Source: Paenibacillus sp. GP183 (GTDB lineage Bacteria; Bacillota; Bacilli; Paenibacillales; NBRC-103111). Taken from it: DNA of 64,000 bases. The stretch covers positions 372,001 through 436,000 of the forward strand of contig NZ_FNSW01000001.1 in NCBI RefSeq assembly GCF_900104695.1. The letters run 5' to 3'. A program made the translations under genes and the position numbers. This document shows, in pieces, positions 7,628 to 16,277 of this stretch. The number at the start of each line of letters is the position of its first letter. Positions within the stretch are counted from its first letter, which is position 1. Below the pieces are notes generated by a model that was not told where the DNA came from, searched no databases, and was given only the letters and a program-made list of their open reading frames with translations.

Positions 7628-9681
7628 TGATGATGGATTTGCAACGACGGATTCCTGTTAAAGAGGTCCATGGAGTCGGCGCCCAGAAGGCAGAAGAGCT
7701 GAACTCCATGGGCATTTTTACTGTCGCGGAGCTATTGGAATATGTGCCGTTTCGTTATGAGGATTATACCCTTCGTGACCTCGCCGGCGTCAAAGATGGG
7801 GATCGCATCACCATTCAAGGAACGATCCTGGGAGAACCCGTGCTTCAGCGATACGGTGGAAAGTCCAGGCTGTCCTGCAAGGTGATGGCGGAACCCTTCC
7901 TGATAACAGCTGTTTGGTTTAATCGGCCATTCTTGAAGGATAAGCTGCAGGTACAGCAGGAGATTCTGCTTACCGGCAAGTGGGACGGAAGACGAATGCA
8001 GCTCACCGTGTCAGACTCGGAATTTCCGGGTCCCGGGGCTGTAAAGACGGGCACCGTACAGCCGGTTTATTCGGTGGCAGGCTCGATCACGCAAAAATGG
8101 CTGCGTAAAGTGATCAAACAGGCGCTGACGCAGTACGGGGCCATGATTCATGAATTGCTGCCGGAAGCGCTAATTCATAAGTATGGGTTGATGTCCAGAG
8201 GAAAAGCCTTATCGATTATCCACTTGCCGGGCGATGTGGCGGAGGGCCAGAAAGCCCGGCGCCGCATGGTATATGAAGAGCTGTTCCTGTTCCAGCTCAA
8301 GCTGCAGGCTTACCGGGCACTCACCCGCAGCCGTGCGGACGGACTGGCGCAGCGCGTCGATCTCCCGGCTGTCCGTGAATTCGTGCGGTCGCTGCCTTTT
8401 CGGCTGACCGAATCGCAAAAGAAGGTCATCGCCGAGATTTTGCACGACATGCAAGAGCCCTACTGCATGAATCGGCTGCTGCAAGGCGATGTTGGCTCGG
8501 GTAAAACGGTCGTAGCGGCGGTCGCGCTTTACGCTGCAGTCAAGGCCGGCAACCAGGGGTCGCTGATGGTGCCCACGGAAATTCTGGCTGAGCAGCATAA
8601 GCGCTCGCTCGACAAGCTGTTCGAGCCTTACGGCGTGCAGGTTGCCCTGCTAACCGGCAGCTCGACAGACCGCCAGAGGCGGGACATTCTGGCTTCGCTG
8701 CAGATGGGCCTCATCGACCTGATCGTCGGCACCCATGCCTTGATTCAGGAGGATGTGTACTTCCGCCAGCTCGGACTCGTCGTGACGGATGAGCAGCATC
8801 GCTTCGGGGTGAACCAGCGCAGCATTTTGCGGCGCAAGGGCATGAATCCCGACGTGCTGACGATGACGGCCACGCCGATTCCGCGCACGCTGGCGATCAC
8901 CGCCTTCGGCGATATGGACGTCTCCACGCTGCGCGAGATGCCCAAAGGGCGCAAGCCGGTCCAGACGTTCTGGGTTCGGCATTCTATGCTGGAGCGCGTG
9001 CTCGGCTTCATCCGCAAGGAAGTGGACGGCGGCGGCCAGGCTTACGTCATTTGTCCGCTGATTGAGGAGTCGGAGAAGCTCGACGTGCAGAACGCGATCG
9101 ACGTGCACATCCAGCTGCAGCAGCACTTCCCGCAGATGCGGGTGGGGCTCCTGCACGGGCGCATGACCGCACAGGAGAAGGACGCGGTCATGCAAGGCTT
9201 TAAGGAAGGCAGCGTCGAGACGCTCGTGTCGACCACGGTCATTGAGGTCGGCGTAGACGTGCCGAATGCATCGCTGATGGTCGTGTACGACGCCGACCGG
9301 TTTGGGCTTTCGCAGCTGCACCAGCTGCGAGGCCGGGTCGGCCGCGGTGAGCAGCAGTCTTTCTGCGTGCTCATCGCCGACCCGAAGACCGAGGTCGGCA
9401 AGGAGCGCATGAAAGCGATGGTCGAGACGACCGACGGGTTTGAGATCGCGAGGCGCGATCTCGAGCTGCGCGGGCCGGGCGACTTCTTCGGGACGAAGCA
9501 GAGCGGCCTGCCGGACTTCCGCATCGCGGACATGATGGTCGATTTTGAGACCATGGAGGAAGCCCGCGACGATGCGGCGGAGCTTGTGGCTGACCCGGCC
9601 TTCTGGACGGGGGCTGGGTTTGGGGCGCTGCGGCAATATTTGCAGCGCGAGCAGGTGTTTGACAGCGACGTGCTGGATTAG
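7627..9681 (+). CDS. recG: ATP-dependent DNA helicase RecG
   Basis: A 684-residue branch-migration helicase that reverses stalled forks. The N-terminal wedge/OB domain (about 1-220) binds junctions. The helicase domains carry GDVGSGKT (Walker A, about residue 290), DEQHRFG, TATPIPRTL, and RGRVGRG in domain 2. Full length. The ATG overlaps the degV stop. The first third has average composition, but from about 8.3 kb to the end the DNA becomes markedly G+C-rich with many CG dinucleotides, unlike its neighbours. Confidence 0.97.
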   Translation: MMMDLQRRIPVKEVHGVGAQKAEELNSMGIFTVAELLEYVPFRYEDYTLRDLAGVKDGDRITIQGTILGEPVLQRYGGKSRLSCKVMAEPFLITAVWFNRPFLKDKLQVQQEILLTGKWDGRRMQLTVSDSEFPGPGAVKTGTVQPVYSVAGSITQKWLRKVIKQALTQYGAMIHELLPEALIHKYGLMSRGKALSIIHLPGDVAEGQKARRRMVYEELFLFQLKLQAYRALTRSRADGLAQRVDLPAVREFVRSLPFRLTESQKKVIAEILHDMQEPYCMNRLLQGDVGSGKTVVAAVALYAAVKAGNQGSLMVPTEILAEQHKRSLDKLFEPYGVQVALLTGSSTDRQRRDILASLQMGLIDLIVGTHALIQEDVYFRQLGLVVTDEQHRFGVNQRSILRRKGMNPDVLTMTATPIPRTLAITAFGDMDVSTLREMPKGRKPVQTFWVRHSMLERVLGFIRKEVDGGGQAYVICPLIEESEKLDVQNAIDVHIQLQQHFPQMRVGLLHGRMTAQEKDAVMQGFKEGSVETLVSTTVIEVGVDVPNASLMVVYDADRFGLSQLHQLRGRVGRGEQQSFCVLIADPKTEVGKERMKAMVETTDGFEIARRDLELRGPGDFFGTKQSGLPDFRIADMMVDFETMEEARDDAAELVADPAFWTGAGFGALRQYLQREQVFDSDVLD

Positions 9682-10030
9682 CGCGTCGCCAGCCATGGGG
9701 GCTGCATGGCCGGGACGGGGACGGATGGGGGCTGCTTAGCATAAACTTAAGACGCTTAGCATTAAGCCGTATTTTGCGGCTTATAGCGGTCAAAAAAGCT
9801 GAGCCGCAGTTTTTAACCCGCATTTTACGGCTTATTTGGTGCTCTCGAAAGGGAAGCCGAGGAAAACCAGCGCTGCAAGCCGCATTTTACATCCTAATCC
9901 ATACAGCCTTGATATCGCCTCAGTTAAGAATTAGATTGCGTCCTCTAGTCATTCCCTCCCTAATGACCGTCTCAAAAGTCTGAAAAGGCAGGGAAGCGGT
10001 TCATTTTCGTTTAATAGAAGAATTCAACTT
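9682..10030. other. Gene-poor gap after recG with degenerate short repeats
   Basis: No convincing gene. The first 60 bases are G-rich and carry ATGGGGGCTGC twice (about 9696 and 9724). A hairpin with 7-bp arms TAAGCCG / CGGCTTA spans 9763-9783. A diverged copy lies at 9814-9834, and a third fragment sharing CCGCATTTTAC is at 9880-9890. This looks like a decayed family of small palindromic intergenic repeats. The 69-codon frame through it (9774-9983) has no ribosome site or recognisable sequence. Confidence 0.5.
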
Positions 10031-10059
10031 TTGAGCAACCTTGGTTTCAATGTTATTAT
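10031..10059 (+). promoter_or_regulatory. Sigma-A-like promoter of the acyl-CoA dehydrogenase gene
   Basis: TTGAGC at 10031-10036, 17-base spacer, TATTAT at 10054-10059. The start codon is 35 bases further on. Confidence 0.65.
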
Positions 10060-10094
10060 GGGATTGAACATTCCGAAGATTGAGGTGCTTAGCA

Positions 10095-11285
10095 ATGGAC
10101 ATATACGCAGATCCCTTTATCCGCAATGAAGAAGATCAACATCTGGTCGATATGGCTGCCGCATTGGCGGATGAGTTTGCAAAGCGGGCCGCGCAGCAGG
10201 ACCGGGAAGGGGAATTTTCTACGCTCAATATCGAGCGTCTTCACGAAGCAGGTTATTTAAAGCTGACGGTGCCCGAGGCATATGGCGGACAGGGCATTTC
10301 CCTATACCAATTGATGCTTGTTCAGGAACGGTTGGCGGAAGGTGATGCTTCTACTGCTTTGGCTATTGGATGGCATATGGGTGTGATCATGAGTTTAGCC
10401 ATAACGCGTCCCTGGACGGATTCTTTGCTGGAACATGTTTTTCACAGTGTGGTTCAATCCGGCGCAACGATCAATAGCTGTCTCACCGAACCGCAAAGCG
10501 GCAGCCCAAGCCGGGGCGGAAAGCCGAAAACGAGCGCAAAACGATGCGCTGACGGCTCCTGGGAGATCAATGGACATAAGACGTGGACGACCATGTCGCC
10601 GGTTTTGGAGTGGTTTCATGTGACGGCTTCGATTGAGAATGAAGAGGGTACCGGTTTTTTCCTGATTCCCCGCGGAACCCCCGGCCTCTCCGTGAAAGAA
10701 ACCTGGGACAGTCTTGGGATGCGTGCTACAGGCAGCCATGATCTGCTGCTTGAGCAGGTAAAAGTACCAGCAGAGTCGCTGGCCGAACACGTGAAGCCCG
10801 GTGAAAAATCGTTACGGAACTCCAATAGCAGTGGTTGGTTGCTGCATATCCCCGCTTGTTACTTGGGCATTGCCAATGCGGCCAGCCGGTTTGCGGTTCG
10901 TTATGCTGCGTCCTTTCAGCCCGATTCACTGCCCGGACCTATAGCGGAGCTGCCGCTTATCCAGGATCAAATCGGAAGAATGGAGCTGGATTTGTTTACT
11001 GCGCGCACGCTGCTCTACCATGTCGCCGAGAGATGGGATGCCCATATGCAAAAGGGGCTTCCAACCCAAAAGCTGGCCCCTCAGCTGGCTGCAGCGAAAA
11101 CGCTTGCCACCAATTCCGCTATTCAGATTGTCGATCGCGCGATGCGTATCGTCGGAGGCAGTTCGCTTTTTCGTTCTCTGCCGCTTGAACGGTATTATAG
11201 GGATGTTAGAGCGGGGCTTCATAATCCGCCTATGGACGATGTCACCTATAGGTTGCTGGCTCAGCAGGCGTTATCTTTTACTTAA
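10095..11285 (+). CDS. Acyl-CoA dehydrogenase family flavoprotein
   Basis: A 396-residue protein of the acyl-CoA dehydrogenase fold, FAD-dependent. An N-terminal helical domain contains YGGQGISLYQ, the middle beta domain has CLTEPQSGSPS and INGHKTWTTMSP (FAD/substrate loop), and the C-terminal helical domain has the quartet-type DRAMRIVGGSS. The start is the ATG at 10095, seven bases after GAGGTG; an upstream in-frame TTG lacks a ribosome site. It is monocistronic with its own promoter. The substrate cannot be told from sequence, and the family also includes monooxygenases. Confidence 0.85.
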   Translation: MDIYADPFIRNEEDQHLVDMAAALADEFAKRAAQQDREGEFSTLNIERLHEAGYLKLTVPEAYGGQGISLYQLMLVQERLAEGDASTALAIGWHMGVIMSLAITRPWTDSLLEHVFHSVVQSGATINSCLTEPQSGSPSRGGKPKTSAKRCADGSWEINGHKTWTTMSPVLEWFHVTASIENEEGTGFFLIPRGTPGLSVKETWDSLGMRATGSHDLLLEQVKVPAESLAEHVKPGEKSLRNSNSSGWLLHIPACYLGIANAASRFAVRYAASFQPDSLPGPIAELPLIQDQIGRMELDLFTARTLLYHVAERWDAHMQKGLPTQKLAPQLAAAKTLATNSAIQIVDRAMRIVGGSSLFRSLPLERYYRDVRAGLHNPPMDDVTYRLLAQQALSFT

Positions 11286-11389
11286 GCATCCTCACGGATC
11301 AGTCTCGTCTCTTGCCTATGGAGGAATTTTTCGTCAAGCTTTCGGGATACGGTTCATAGACTAAACTATGACGTGCCTGGAGGTGCAGG

Positions 11390-11680
11390 ATGAAGGTTTA
11401 TGAAAAATACGGCATAGATCCCGTATGGGTGGAGCGCGTGAAGATCAAAATGAAAAACAAGCAGACCAAGGAACGAGTCAAATTGCTGGTACATGACGTT
11501 ACAGCCGGAGATTTGCAGAACAGGGCGGAGGCTATCCGATTGGTGGGGAAAGTATCCCATGCACTTGGCGAAAAGCTGACAGCTGCCCAAGCTGAAACGA
11601 TTGTCGACTTCGTGATTTCGCAGCACATCGATCCAGCCAATCCGTTTCATAAAATCAAGCTGTGGAACATGTTCCGTTAA
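11390..11680 (+). CDS. spoVIF: Stage VI sporulation protein F
   Basis: A 96-residue protein resembling Bacillus SpoVIF (YjcC). It shows basic KIKMKNKQTKERVK, GDLQNRAEAIRLVGKVSHALGE and the conserved C-terminal DPANPFHKIKLWNMF. SpoVIF is a mother-cell protein needed for complete coat assembly and late sigma-K gene expression; that is family knowledge. The ATG follows GGAGGTGCAGG. It stands alone between acyl-CoA dehydrogenase and a terminator. Confidence 0.8.
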   Translation: MKVYEKYGIDPVWVERVKIKMKNKQTKERVKLLVHDVTAGDLQNRAEAIRLVGKVSHALGEKLTAAQAETIVDFVISQHIDPANPFHKIKLWNMFR

Positions 11681-11710
11681 CGTTAACGGCCAAAAGAAGT
11701 TGTCAAATAG

Positions 11711-11756
11711 AAACGCCGTTTCCTCGGGGTATATGACTCCGGGACACGGCGTTTTT
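11711..11756 (+). terminator. Terminator after spoVIF
   Basis: AAACGCCGT pairs with ACGGCGTTT around a 27-base loop containing a minor inner pairing, followed by T5. It may also serve greA from the other strand. Confidence 0.75.
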
Positions 11757-11782
11757 GCTCATAGGGGTACTACTAGCTAGAA

Positions 11783-12262
11783 TTACGTGGCTTTGATCTC
11801 AAGCAGTTCATATTTAATGATTCCCATCGGTGCGTCGACACTGATGATGGTGCCTACTTTTTTTCCTATGAGTTCCTTGCCTAATGGGCTCTCATAGGAT
11901 ATTTTATTTTCTGACACATTCGCTTCGGAAGGACCGACAATTTGATACTCCAATTTATCGGAAAATTCAATATCATTCAGGATGACACTGGAACCAATAT
12001 TAACGATGGAAGGATCCAAACTCTCAGAATCGACGACTTTTGCTTTATTTAAAAGTTTTTCCAGGATGATAATTCTGGTTTCCATGAAGGACTGATCGTT
12101 TTTGGCCGAATGGTATTCACTGTTTTCCTTTAAATCCCCATAGCTGATGGCTAATTTAATGCGAGCGGCTAATTCTTTGCGCTTCACATATTTCAGATCA
12201 TCCAGCTCGGCTTCTAGTTGAGCTAACCCCTCTTTGGTTACAATAACTTCATCTTTTGACAT
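11783..12262 (-). CDS. greA: Transcription elongation factor GreA
   Basis: A 159-residue GreA, which rescues backtracked RNA polymerase by stimulating transcript cleavage. The N-terminal coiled coil ends in the conserved tip SYGDLKENSEYHSAK, whose acidic residues reach the polymerase active site. The C-terminal FKBP-like domain carries SPLGKELIGKKVG. It lies 39 bases downstream of the aldo/keto reductase on the same strand, so the two may be co-transcribed. This location is unlike Bacillus subtilis, where greA is near udk. Confidence 0.95.
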   Translation of the reverse strand: MSKDEVIVTKEGLAQLEAELDDLKYVKRKELAARIKLAISYGDLKENSEYHSAKNDQSFMETRIIILEKLLNKAKVVDSESLDPSIVNIGSSVILNDIEFSDKLEYQIVGPSEANVSENKISYESPLGKELIGKKVGTIISVDAPMGIIKYELLEIKAT

Positions 12263-12301
12263 ATTTATAGCTCCTATTCGGTCGGTTTCTTTATTTCTAT
12301 G

Positions 12302-13285
12302 CTAGTTCAAGCCGCCCGTGACCCGGTGGGGGACATAGGGATCCTCGAGACGCGTTATTTCCTCGGGCGTCAGCTTGATGGAAAGAGCGGCTGCGGCATC
12401 CTCCAGGTGATGCGGCTTGGTTGCGCCGACGATCGGTGCGGTGACCGGTTTCTTCTGCAGCACCCAGGCCAGCGCAATCTGCGCACGAGGTACGCCTCGC
12501 TCAGCCGCTACCGCTGCCACCTGATCGACCACCTTGCGGTCCGCAGCAGCGGTTGAATCATAGAGCTGCTTGCCGAATGAGTCGGTTTCCGAACGGGACG
12601 TAGCTTCGTCCCAGTCACGGGTCAGCCGTCCGCGCGCAAGGGGGCTCCACGGGATCATCCCAATCTTCTCCGCTTCGCAAAGCGGCAGCATCTCGCGCTC
12701 TTCCTCCCGGTACAGCAGGTTCAAATAATTCTGCATGGACACGAACCGCGTCCATCCATGACGCTCCGCCGTATGCAGCGCCTTGAGGAACTGCCAGGCG
12801 TACATGGAGGAAGCTCCTATGTAACGAGCCTTGCCGGCCTTGACGACGTCATGCAGCGCCTCCATCGTCTCTTCGATCGGCGTATCATTGTCCCAGCGAT
12901 GGATCTGATACAGATCCACATAATCGGTGCCCAGCCGCTTCAGGCTGTGATCAATCTCGCTCATAATCACCTTGCGTGAGAGTCCCGCGCCATTAGGACC
13001 GGGCCGCATGCGGCCGTGGACCTTGGTTGCTATGACTACTTCATCCCGCTTGGCGAAATCCTTCAGAGCGCGGCCGACAATCTCCTCGCTGGTACCGTCG
13101 GAGTAAACGTTCGCTGTATCGAAGAAGTTAATGCCGAGATCAAGAGCTTTTTGAATGAAGGGGCGGCTCTGCTCTTCGTTTAGTGACCAAGGGTGAGCAC
13201 CTCGCTCCGGAATTCCATAGCTCATGCAACCCAGGCAAAGCCGGGAAACATCCAGACCGGTAGAGCCGAGTTTGGTATAATCCAT
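12302..13285 (-). CDS. Aldo/keto reductase
   Basis: A 327-residue NAD(P)H-dependent TIM-barrel reductase of the YajO/YcsN-type (COG0667) group. The catalytic tetrad is visible: Asp and Tyr in FFDTANVYS, Lys in VIATKVHG and His in LYQIHRWD. The cofactor-binding C-terminus includes PIVGATKPHHLEDA. The start is the ATG at 13285 (MDYTKLGSTGL) behind AAGAAGG; an upstream in-frame start 16 codons earlier lacks a site and family similarity. The substrate is unknown. The gene is more G+C-rich than its surroundings. Confidence 0.92.
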   Translation of the reverse strand: MDYTKLGSTGLDVSRLCLGCMSYGIPERGAHPWSLNEEQSRPFIQKALDLGINFFDTANVYSDGTSEEIVGRALKDFAKRDEVVIATKVHGRMRPGPNGAGLSRKVIMSEIDHSLKRLGTDYVDLYQIHRWDNDTPIEETMEALHDVVKAGKARYIGASSMYAWQFLKALHTAERHGWTRFVSMQNYLNLLYREEEREMLPLCEAEKIGMIPWSPLARGRLTRDWDEATSRSETDSFGKQLYDSTAAADRKVVDQVAAVAAERGVPRAQIALAWVLQKKPVTAPIVGATKPHHLEDAAAALSIKLTPEEITRLEDPYVPHRVTGGLN

Positions 13286-13407
13286 CTTTGTACGCCTTCT
13301 TTCCAATAGTTTTATCCTTCCATCATAGCGCAAGTTCCGGCTAAACTAAAGCTTTGCCCATGGCGAAATCATCCCACAATCATTCCCAGAAAAATTCACT
13401 TGCATAA

Positions 13408-13455
13408 AGAATACGTCTTCGTTGTATAATATAAAATACGAATACACGTTCGTAT
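13408..13455 (+). promoter_or_regulatory. LexA (SOS) box and promoter region of the translesion operon
   Basis: CGAATACACGTTCG at 13439-13452 matches the Bacillus LexA/DinR consensus CGAAC-N4-GTTCG at all but one position. It is the centre of a longer perfect palindrome with 10-bp arms (13433-13442 and 13449-13458). A weaker copy with the same GAA-N6-TTC spacing lies at 13409-13420. A TATAAT box (13425-13430) sits between them, with a possible TTGCAT -35 at a long 19-base spacing. LexA bound here would block transcription. Confidence 0.75.
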
Positions 13456-13477
13456 TTTTATTGTGGTGGTGGAGATT

Positions 13478-13849
13478 ATGAGTGTTAATCCAAGGATCGA
13501 AACAGAAGAGGATATTCAAATCGTCAAGGAATACACGTTGCTGCCCATTTTACTGGATATGCTGGCTAGAGATATTGATGAATTGCAAATAAATCAGGAC
13601 AAGATTGTGTTTAATCATGTCATTTTTTATTTGAGGGAAGTGGAGAGATCGATTTATCCGGAATTGCAAGGACTTAAGAGCAAGATGAAGACCTATGACA
13701 TTCGAGTGCTGAAGACGGAAATGAATGCGCTCGGGATTGAGGTTGAGTACAAGGTTCGCGGCTACATCCACCATTTCAATATGCTCAGGAGCTTGGTCAA
13801 GGCAGAGTTAATGACGATGCTGATGAACTTGCGGAGGCGGTTAGGATGA
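13478..13849 (+). CDS. Conserved protein of unknown function, first gene of the SOS-type operon
   Basis: A 123-residue, largely helical, charged protein that I cannot assign to a named family. It has no signal peptide or membrane segment. The ATG at 13478 follows GGTGGTGGAG; an in-frame GTG 15 bases earlier overlaps that site and is less likely. Its stop overlaps the start of the Y-family polymerase in ATGA, so it is translationally coupled. Position suggests an accessory role in damage-induced synthesis, analogous to small genes beside uvrX/yqjW in Bacillus; this is inference. Confidence 0.75.
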   Translation: MSVNPRIETEEDIQIVKEYTLLPILLDMLARDIDELQINQDKIVFNHVIFYLREVERSIYPELQGLKSKMKTYDIRVLKTEMNALGIEVEYKVRGYIHHFNMLRSLVKAELMTMLMNLRRRLG

Positions 13850-15114
13850 GCGAAACCGGCGAAAAGGTTATATTTTTGGCGGACTGCCAGAGCTTCTATG
13901 CAAGTGTGGAGAAGGCCGAGCATCCCGGATGCAAGAACAAGCCTGTAGCTGTGGCCGGTGATCCGAGGCGCCGTTCAGGCATTATTTTAGCCGCGTGCCC
14001 GATTGCCAAAAGATTTGGAGTGACCACGGCCGAACGGCTCGGCGAAGCCTTGATCAAGTGCCCCGAGCTGGTGATCATGCGTCCCCGCATGCAGCATTAT
14101 ATTAATGTTTCGCTTATGATCACGCAAATCTACAAGGAGTTCACCGACCTTGTCGAGATATTTTCGATCGACGAGCAGTTTCTCGATGTAACCGGAAGTC
14201 TGTCCTTCTATGGCGACCCGGTTACGATTGCGGCCGCTATTCAGCGAAAGGTTCTTCAGCAAACGGGAGTGTGGGTGAGAGTCGGCATCAGCTCCAATAA
14301 AATTCTGGCCAAAATCGCAACGGACATCTGGGCGAAAAAGAATAAAAGCGGGATTTTTACATTGCCCAAATCCGATGTGGAATCTACCCTGTGGGAGCAG
14401 CCGGTGAATAAAATGTTCGGGGTCGGATCGCGGATGACGGCTCATTTTGCGCGGCTCGGCATGTATACGATCGGGGATATTGCGAGGACGCCGCTGCCGC
14501 GGTTGAAGGAAAGATTTCGGGCGCGTTTCGGGAAGCAAAGCGATATTCATGCCGAGGTGATGTGGAGGACGGCGAACGGCCTGGATGACTCTCCCGTCAC
14601 TCCGGGGACGTTCAATGCAGCGCCCAAGTCGATCGGCCATATGATGACCCTGCCGAGGGATTACACGGAAAACAGTGAGGTCGAGACGATTTTGCTGGAG
14701 CTCACCGAGGAGGTTTGCCGAGACTGCCGCCGCAAGGGGTACATGGGCTGGGTGGTTTCCATCAGCTGCATGTGCAGTCCTTATGAGGCGCCAACGGGGT
14801 TTTCGCGGCAAATGAAGATGCCTGATCCGACCAACAACACGAACGCTGTCTTTGAAGCGGCCAAAATGCTGTTTTACCGATACTGGGATAAAATGCCGGT
14901 GCGCCGCATAGGGGTAACGATCAGCAATCTGGTGGATGATCTGGGCTATCAATTGACGCTGTTCGAGGATCAGGTGAAGTCCAGGGCTTTGGATAAGGCT
15001 ACGGACCTCATCAAGGATCGTTACGGCAGCGGGGCTATCGTCAGAGCTTCATCGGCAACGGCTTCAGGGCAGGCCCAGGAGAGGGCACAGAAGATCGGAG
15101 GGCATTATAAATGA
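13846..15114 (+). CDS. Y-family translesion DNA polymerase (UvrX/YqjW type)
   Basis: A 422-residue error-prone polymerase of the ImpB/MucB/SamB family. The palm begins FLADCQSFYASVEKAE with the first catalytic Asp. The second catalytic pair is in FSIDEQFLDVTGS (about residues 105-117). A helix-hairpin-helix-like segment includes MFGVGSRMTAHF, and the little-finger domain follows. It overlaps the genes on both sides by four bases, forming a tight three-gene operon behind a LexA box. A YolD-like partner follows, as in Bacillus yolD-uvrX and yqjX-yqjW. Confidence 0.93.
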   Translation: MSETGEKVIFLADCQSFYASVEKAEHPGCKNKPVAVAGDPRRRSGIILAACPIAKRFGVTTAERLGEALIKCPELVIMRPRMQHYINVSLMITQIYKEFTDLVEIFSIDEQFLDVTGSLSFYGDPVTIAAAIQRKVLQQTGVWVRVGISSNKILAKIATDIWAKKNKSGIFTLPKSDVESTLWEQPVNKMFGVGSRMTAHFARLGMYTIGDIARTPLPRLKERFRARFGKQSDIHAEVMWRTANGLDDSPVTPGTFNAAPKSIGHMMTLPRDYTENSEVETILLELTEEVCRDCRRKGYMGWVVSISCMCSPYEAPTGFSRQMKMPDPTNNTNAVFEAAKMLFYRYWDKMPVRRIGVTISNLVDDLGYQLTLFEDQVKSRALDKATDLIKDRYGSGAIVRASSATASGQAQERAQKIGGHYK

Positions 15115-15602
15115 CCAAGAAACTCGAAGGCAACGGGCTGTGGGAGTCCAGCCGCATGATGCTTCCGCAGCATAAAGAGCAATCGATGCCGATTCAGAAC
15201 AACACATGGGCCCGGGCTGCCGAGCCTGTAACGAAACAAGAAATCGAGATGATGCGGGACTCTATCATTCTGCCCATGGCCCTGAGCATTGTTGAAAAGA
15301 ACAGCAGGGAAGTGGCTATGTCGTCCTTAACACTGAAGGTATTGTTTTCCAGCGCCGCCAAAATACTGGCTAAACAAATACGAGCGGATGCGCAAAAATC
15401 CAAAAAAGTGCTCGTCGAAAGAGATATTCAGGTGATGGAGGAGTCCAAGGATGATACAGAGCTCATCTATCGCTATGTGTGTCGCGGGCATGAGGCCCGG
15501 TTTGTCATGACCAAGGAGTTCATGCGCGCCGAGATCGGCGTGCGGATTGGAAGGTATGCGAAAAGCCTCGTCGACGTTCTTCAGGAGGCGGGGAAGGCTT
15601 AG
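15111..15602 (+). CDS. YolD-like protein
   Basis: A 163-residue protein whose N-terminus (NGLWESSRMMLPQHKEQ) matches the YolD-like pattern of a Trp/Pro-containing segment before LPxH/EQ. YolD-like proteins are nearly always encoded beside UvrX-type polymerases and have been proposed to act like UmuD. The start overlaps the polymerase stop by four bases. The C-terminal half is longer than classical YolD (about 110 residues), and I recognise no domain there. Confidence 0.75.
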   Translation: MTKKLEGNGLWESSRMMLPQHKEQSMPIQNNTWARAAEPVTKQEIEMMRDSIILPMALSIVEKNSREVAMSSLTLKVLFSSAAKILAKQIRADAQKSKKVLVERDIQVMEESKDDTELIYRYVCRGHEARFVMTKEFMRAEIGVRIGRYAKSLVDVLQEAGKA

Positions 15603-15695
15603 GCGGCCAAATGCTTTCGGCGGGTTTGTAGGAAATCGGCAAAGACTTGTCGAACATGTAATCAACTTAAATAAAAATGATAAAGGAGATCGGAC

Positions 15696-16277
15696 ATGGG
15701 AAAATCTTTTCCGGCTATTCTACCCGAACATGAAGCGTTCATAAAAAAGCAGCACATCTTTTTCGTTGGCTCAGCGCCTCTAAATGCGGAGGGCCATATC
15801 AACATTTCACCGAAGGGGCACGATGTGCTGCGGATTTTTTCGCCGACAGAAGTCGCTTATCTGGACTTGACGGGCAGTGGGAATGAAACGAGTGCGCACA
15901 TCGAGGATAATGGCAGAATTACAATCATGTTCATGGCATTGGAAGGTCCTCCCGAGATTTTACGTCTCTATGGGACTGGGCGTGTCATCCTGCCCGACAT
16001 GGCGGAGTGGGATGAATTGGCTCAGCATTTTGATCTGCTTCCAGGCGCCAGGCAAATTATTTTCATTCATGTCCACGAGGTGAAAACATCCTGCGGGTAT
16101 AGCGTGCCTTTCTACTCCTACACGGGCGAACGCGATACGCTTCAGAAGTGGGCTGCACAGAAGGGCGAGCAGGGTCTGATCGATTATCGTCAGCAGAAAA
16201 ATTCCACAAGCATGGATGGCATAGTGACTCCCCTTGGCAAGAGATTCTCCGGGGCGAAAGAGGCAGGCCACTCATGA
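15696..16277 (+). CDS. Pyridoxamine 5'-phosphate oxidase-like FMN-binding protein
   Basis: A 193-residue split-barrel protein of the PPOX superfamily. It shows FFVGSAPLNAEGHINISPKG near the N-terminus, then AYLDLTGSGNETSAHI and ITIMFMALEG, the strands that form the FMN pocket. The substrate is unknown, and family members include general stress and F420/FMN reductases. The ATG follows AAAGGAG. Its stop overlaps the next gene (ATGA), so it is co-translated with the hydroxyacid dehydrogenase. Confidence 0.85.
   Translation: MGKSFPAILPEHEAFIKKQHIFFVGSAPLNAEGHINISPKGHDVLRIFSPTEVAYLDLTGSGNETSAHIEDNGRITIMFMALEGPPEILRLYGTGRVILPDMAEWDELAQHFDLLPGARQIIFIHVHEVKTSCGYSVPFYSYTGERDTLQKWAAQKGEQGLIDYRQQKNSTSMDGIVTPLGKRFSGAKEAGHS

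Noticed and set aside
8650-9696. Long minus-strand open frame (348 codons) opposite recG
   Set aside because: It mirrors the G+C-rich recG coding strand; the product is His/Arg/Leu-rich without a family pattern and has no ribosome site.
9774-9983. 69-codon frame after recG
   Set aside because: It passes through decayed repeats, has no ribosome site and no conserved sequence.
13987-14952. 321-codon minus-strand frame opposite the Y-family polymerase
   Set aside because: A shadow of a well-conserved gene; composition is unnatural and there is no ribosome site.
15648-15662. CGAACATGTAATC as a second SOS box before the PPOX gene
   Set aside because: Only one half-site matches the LexA consensus.
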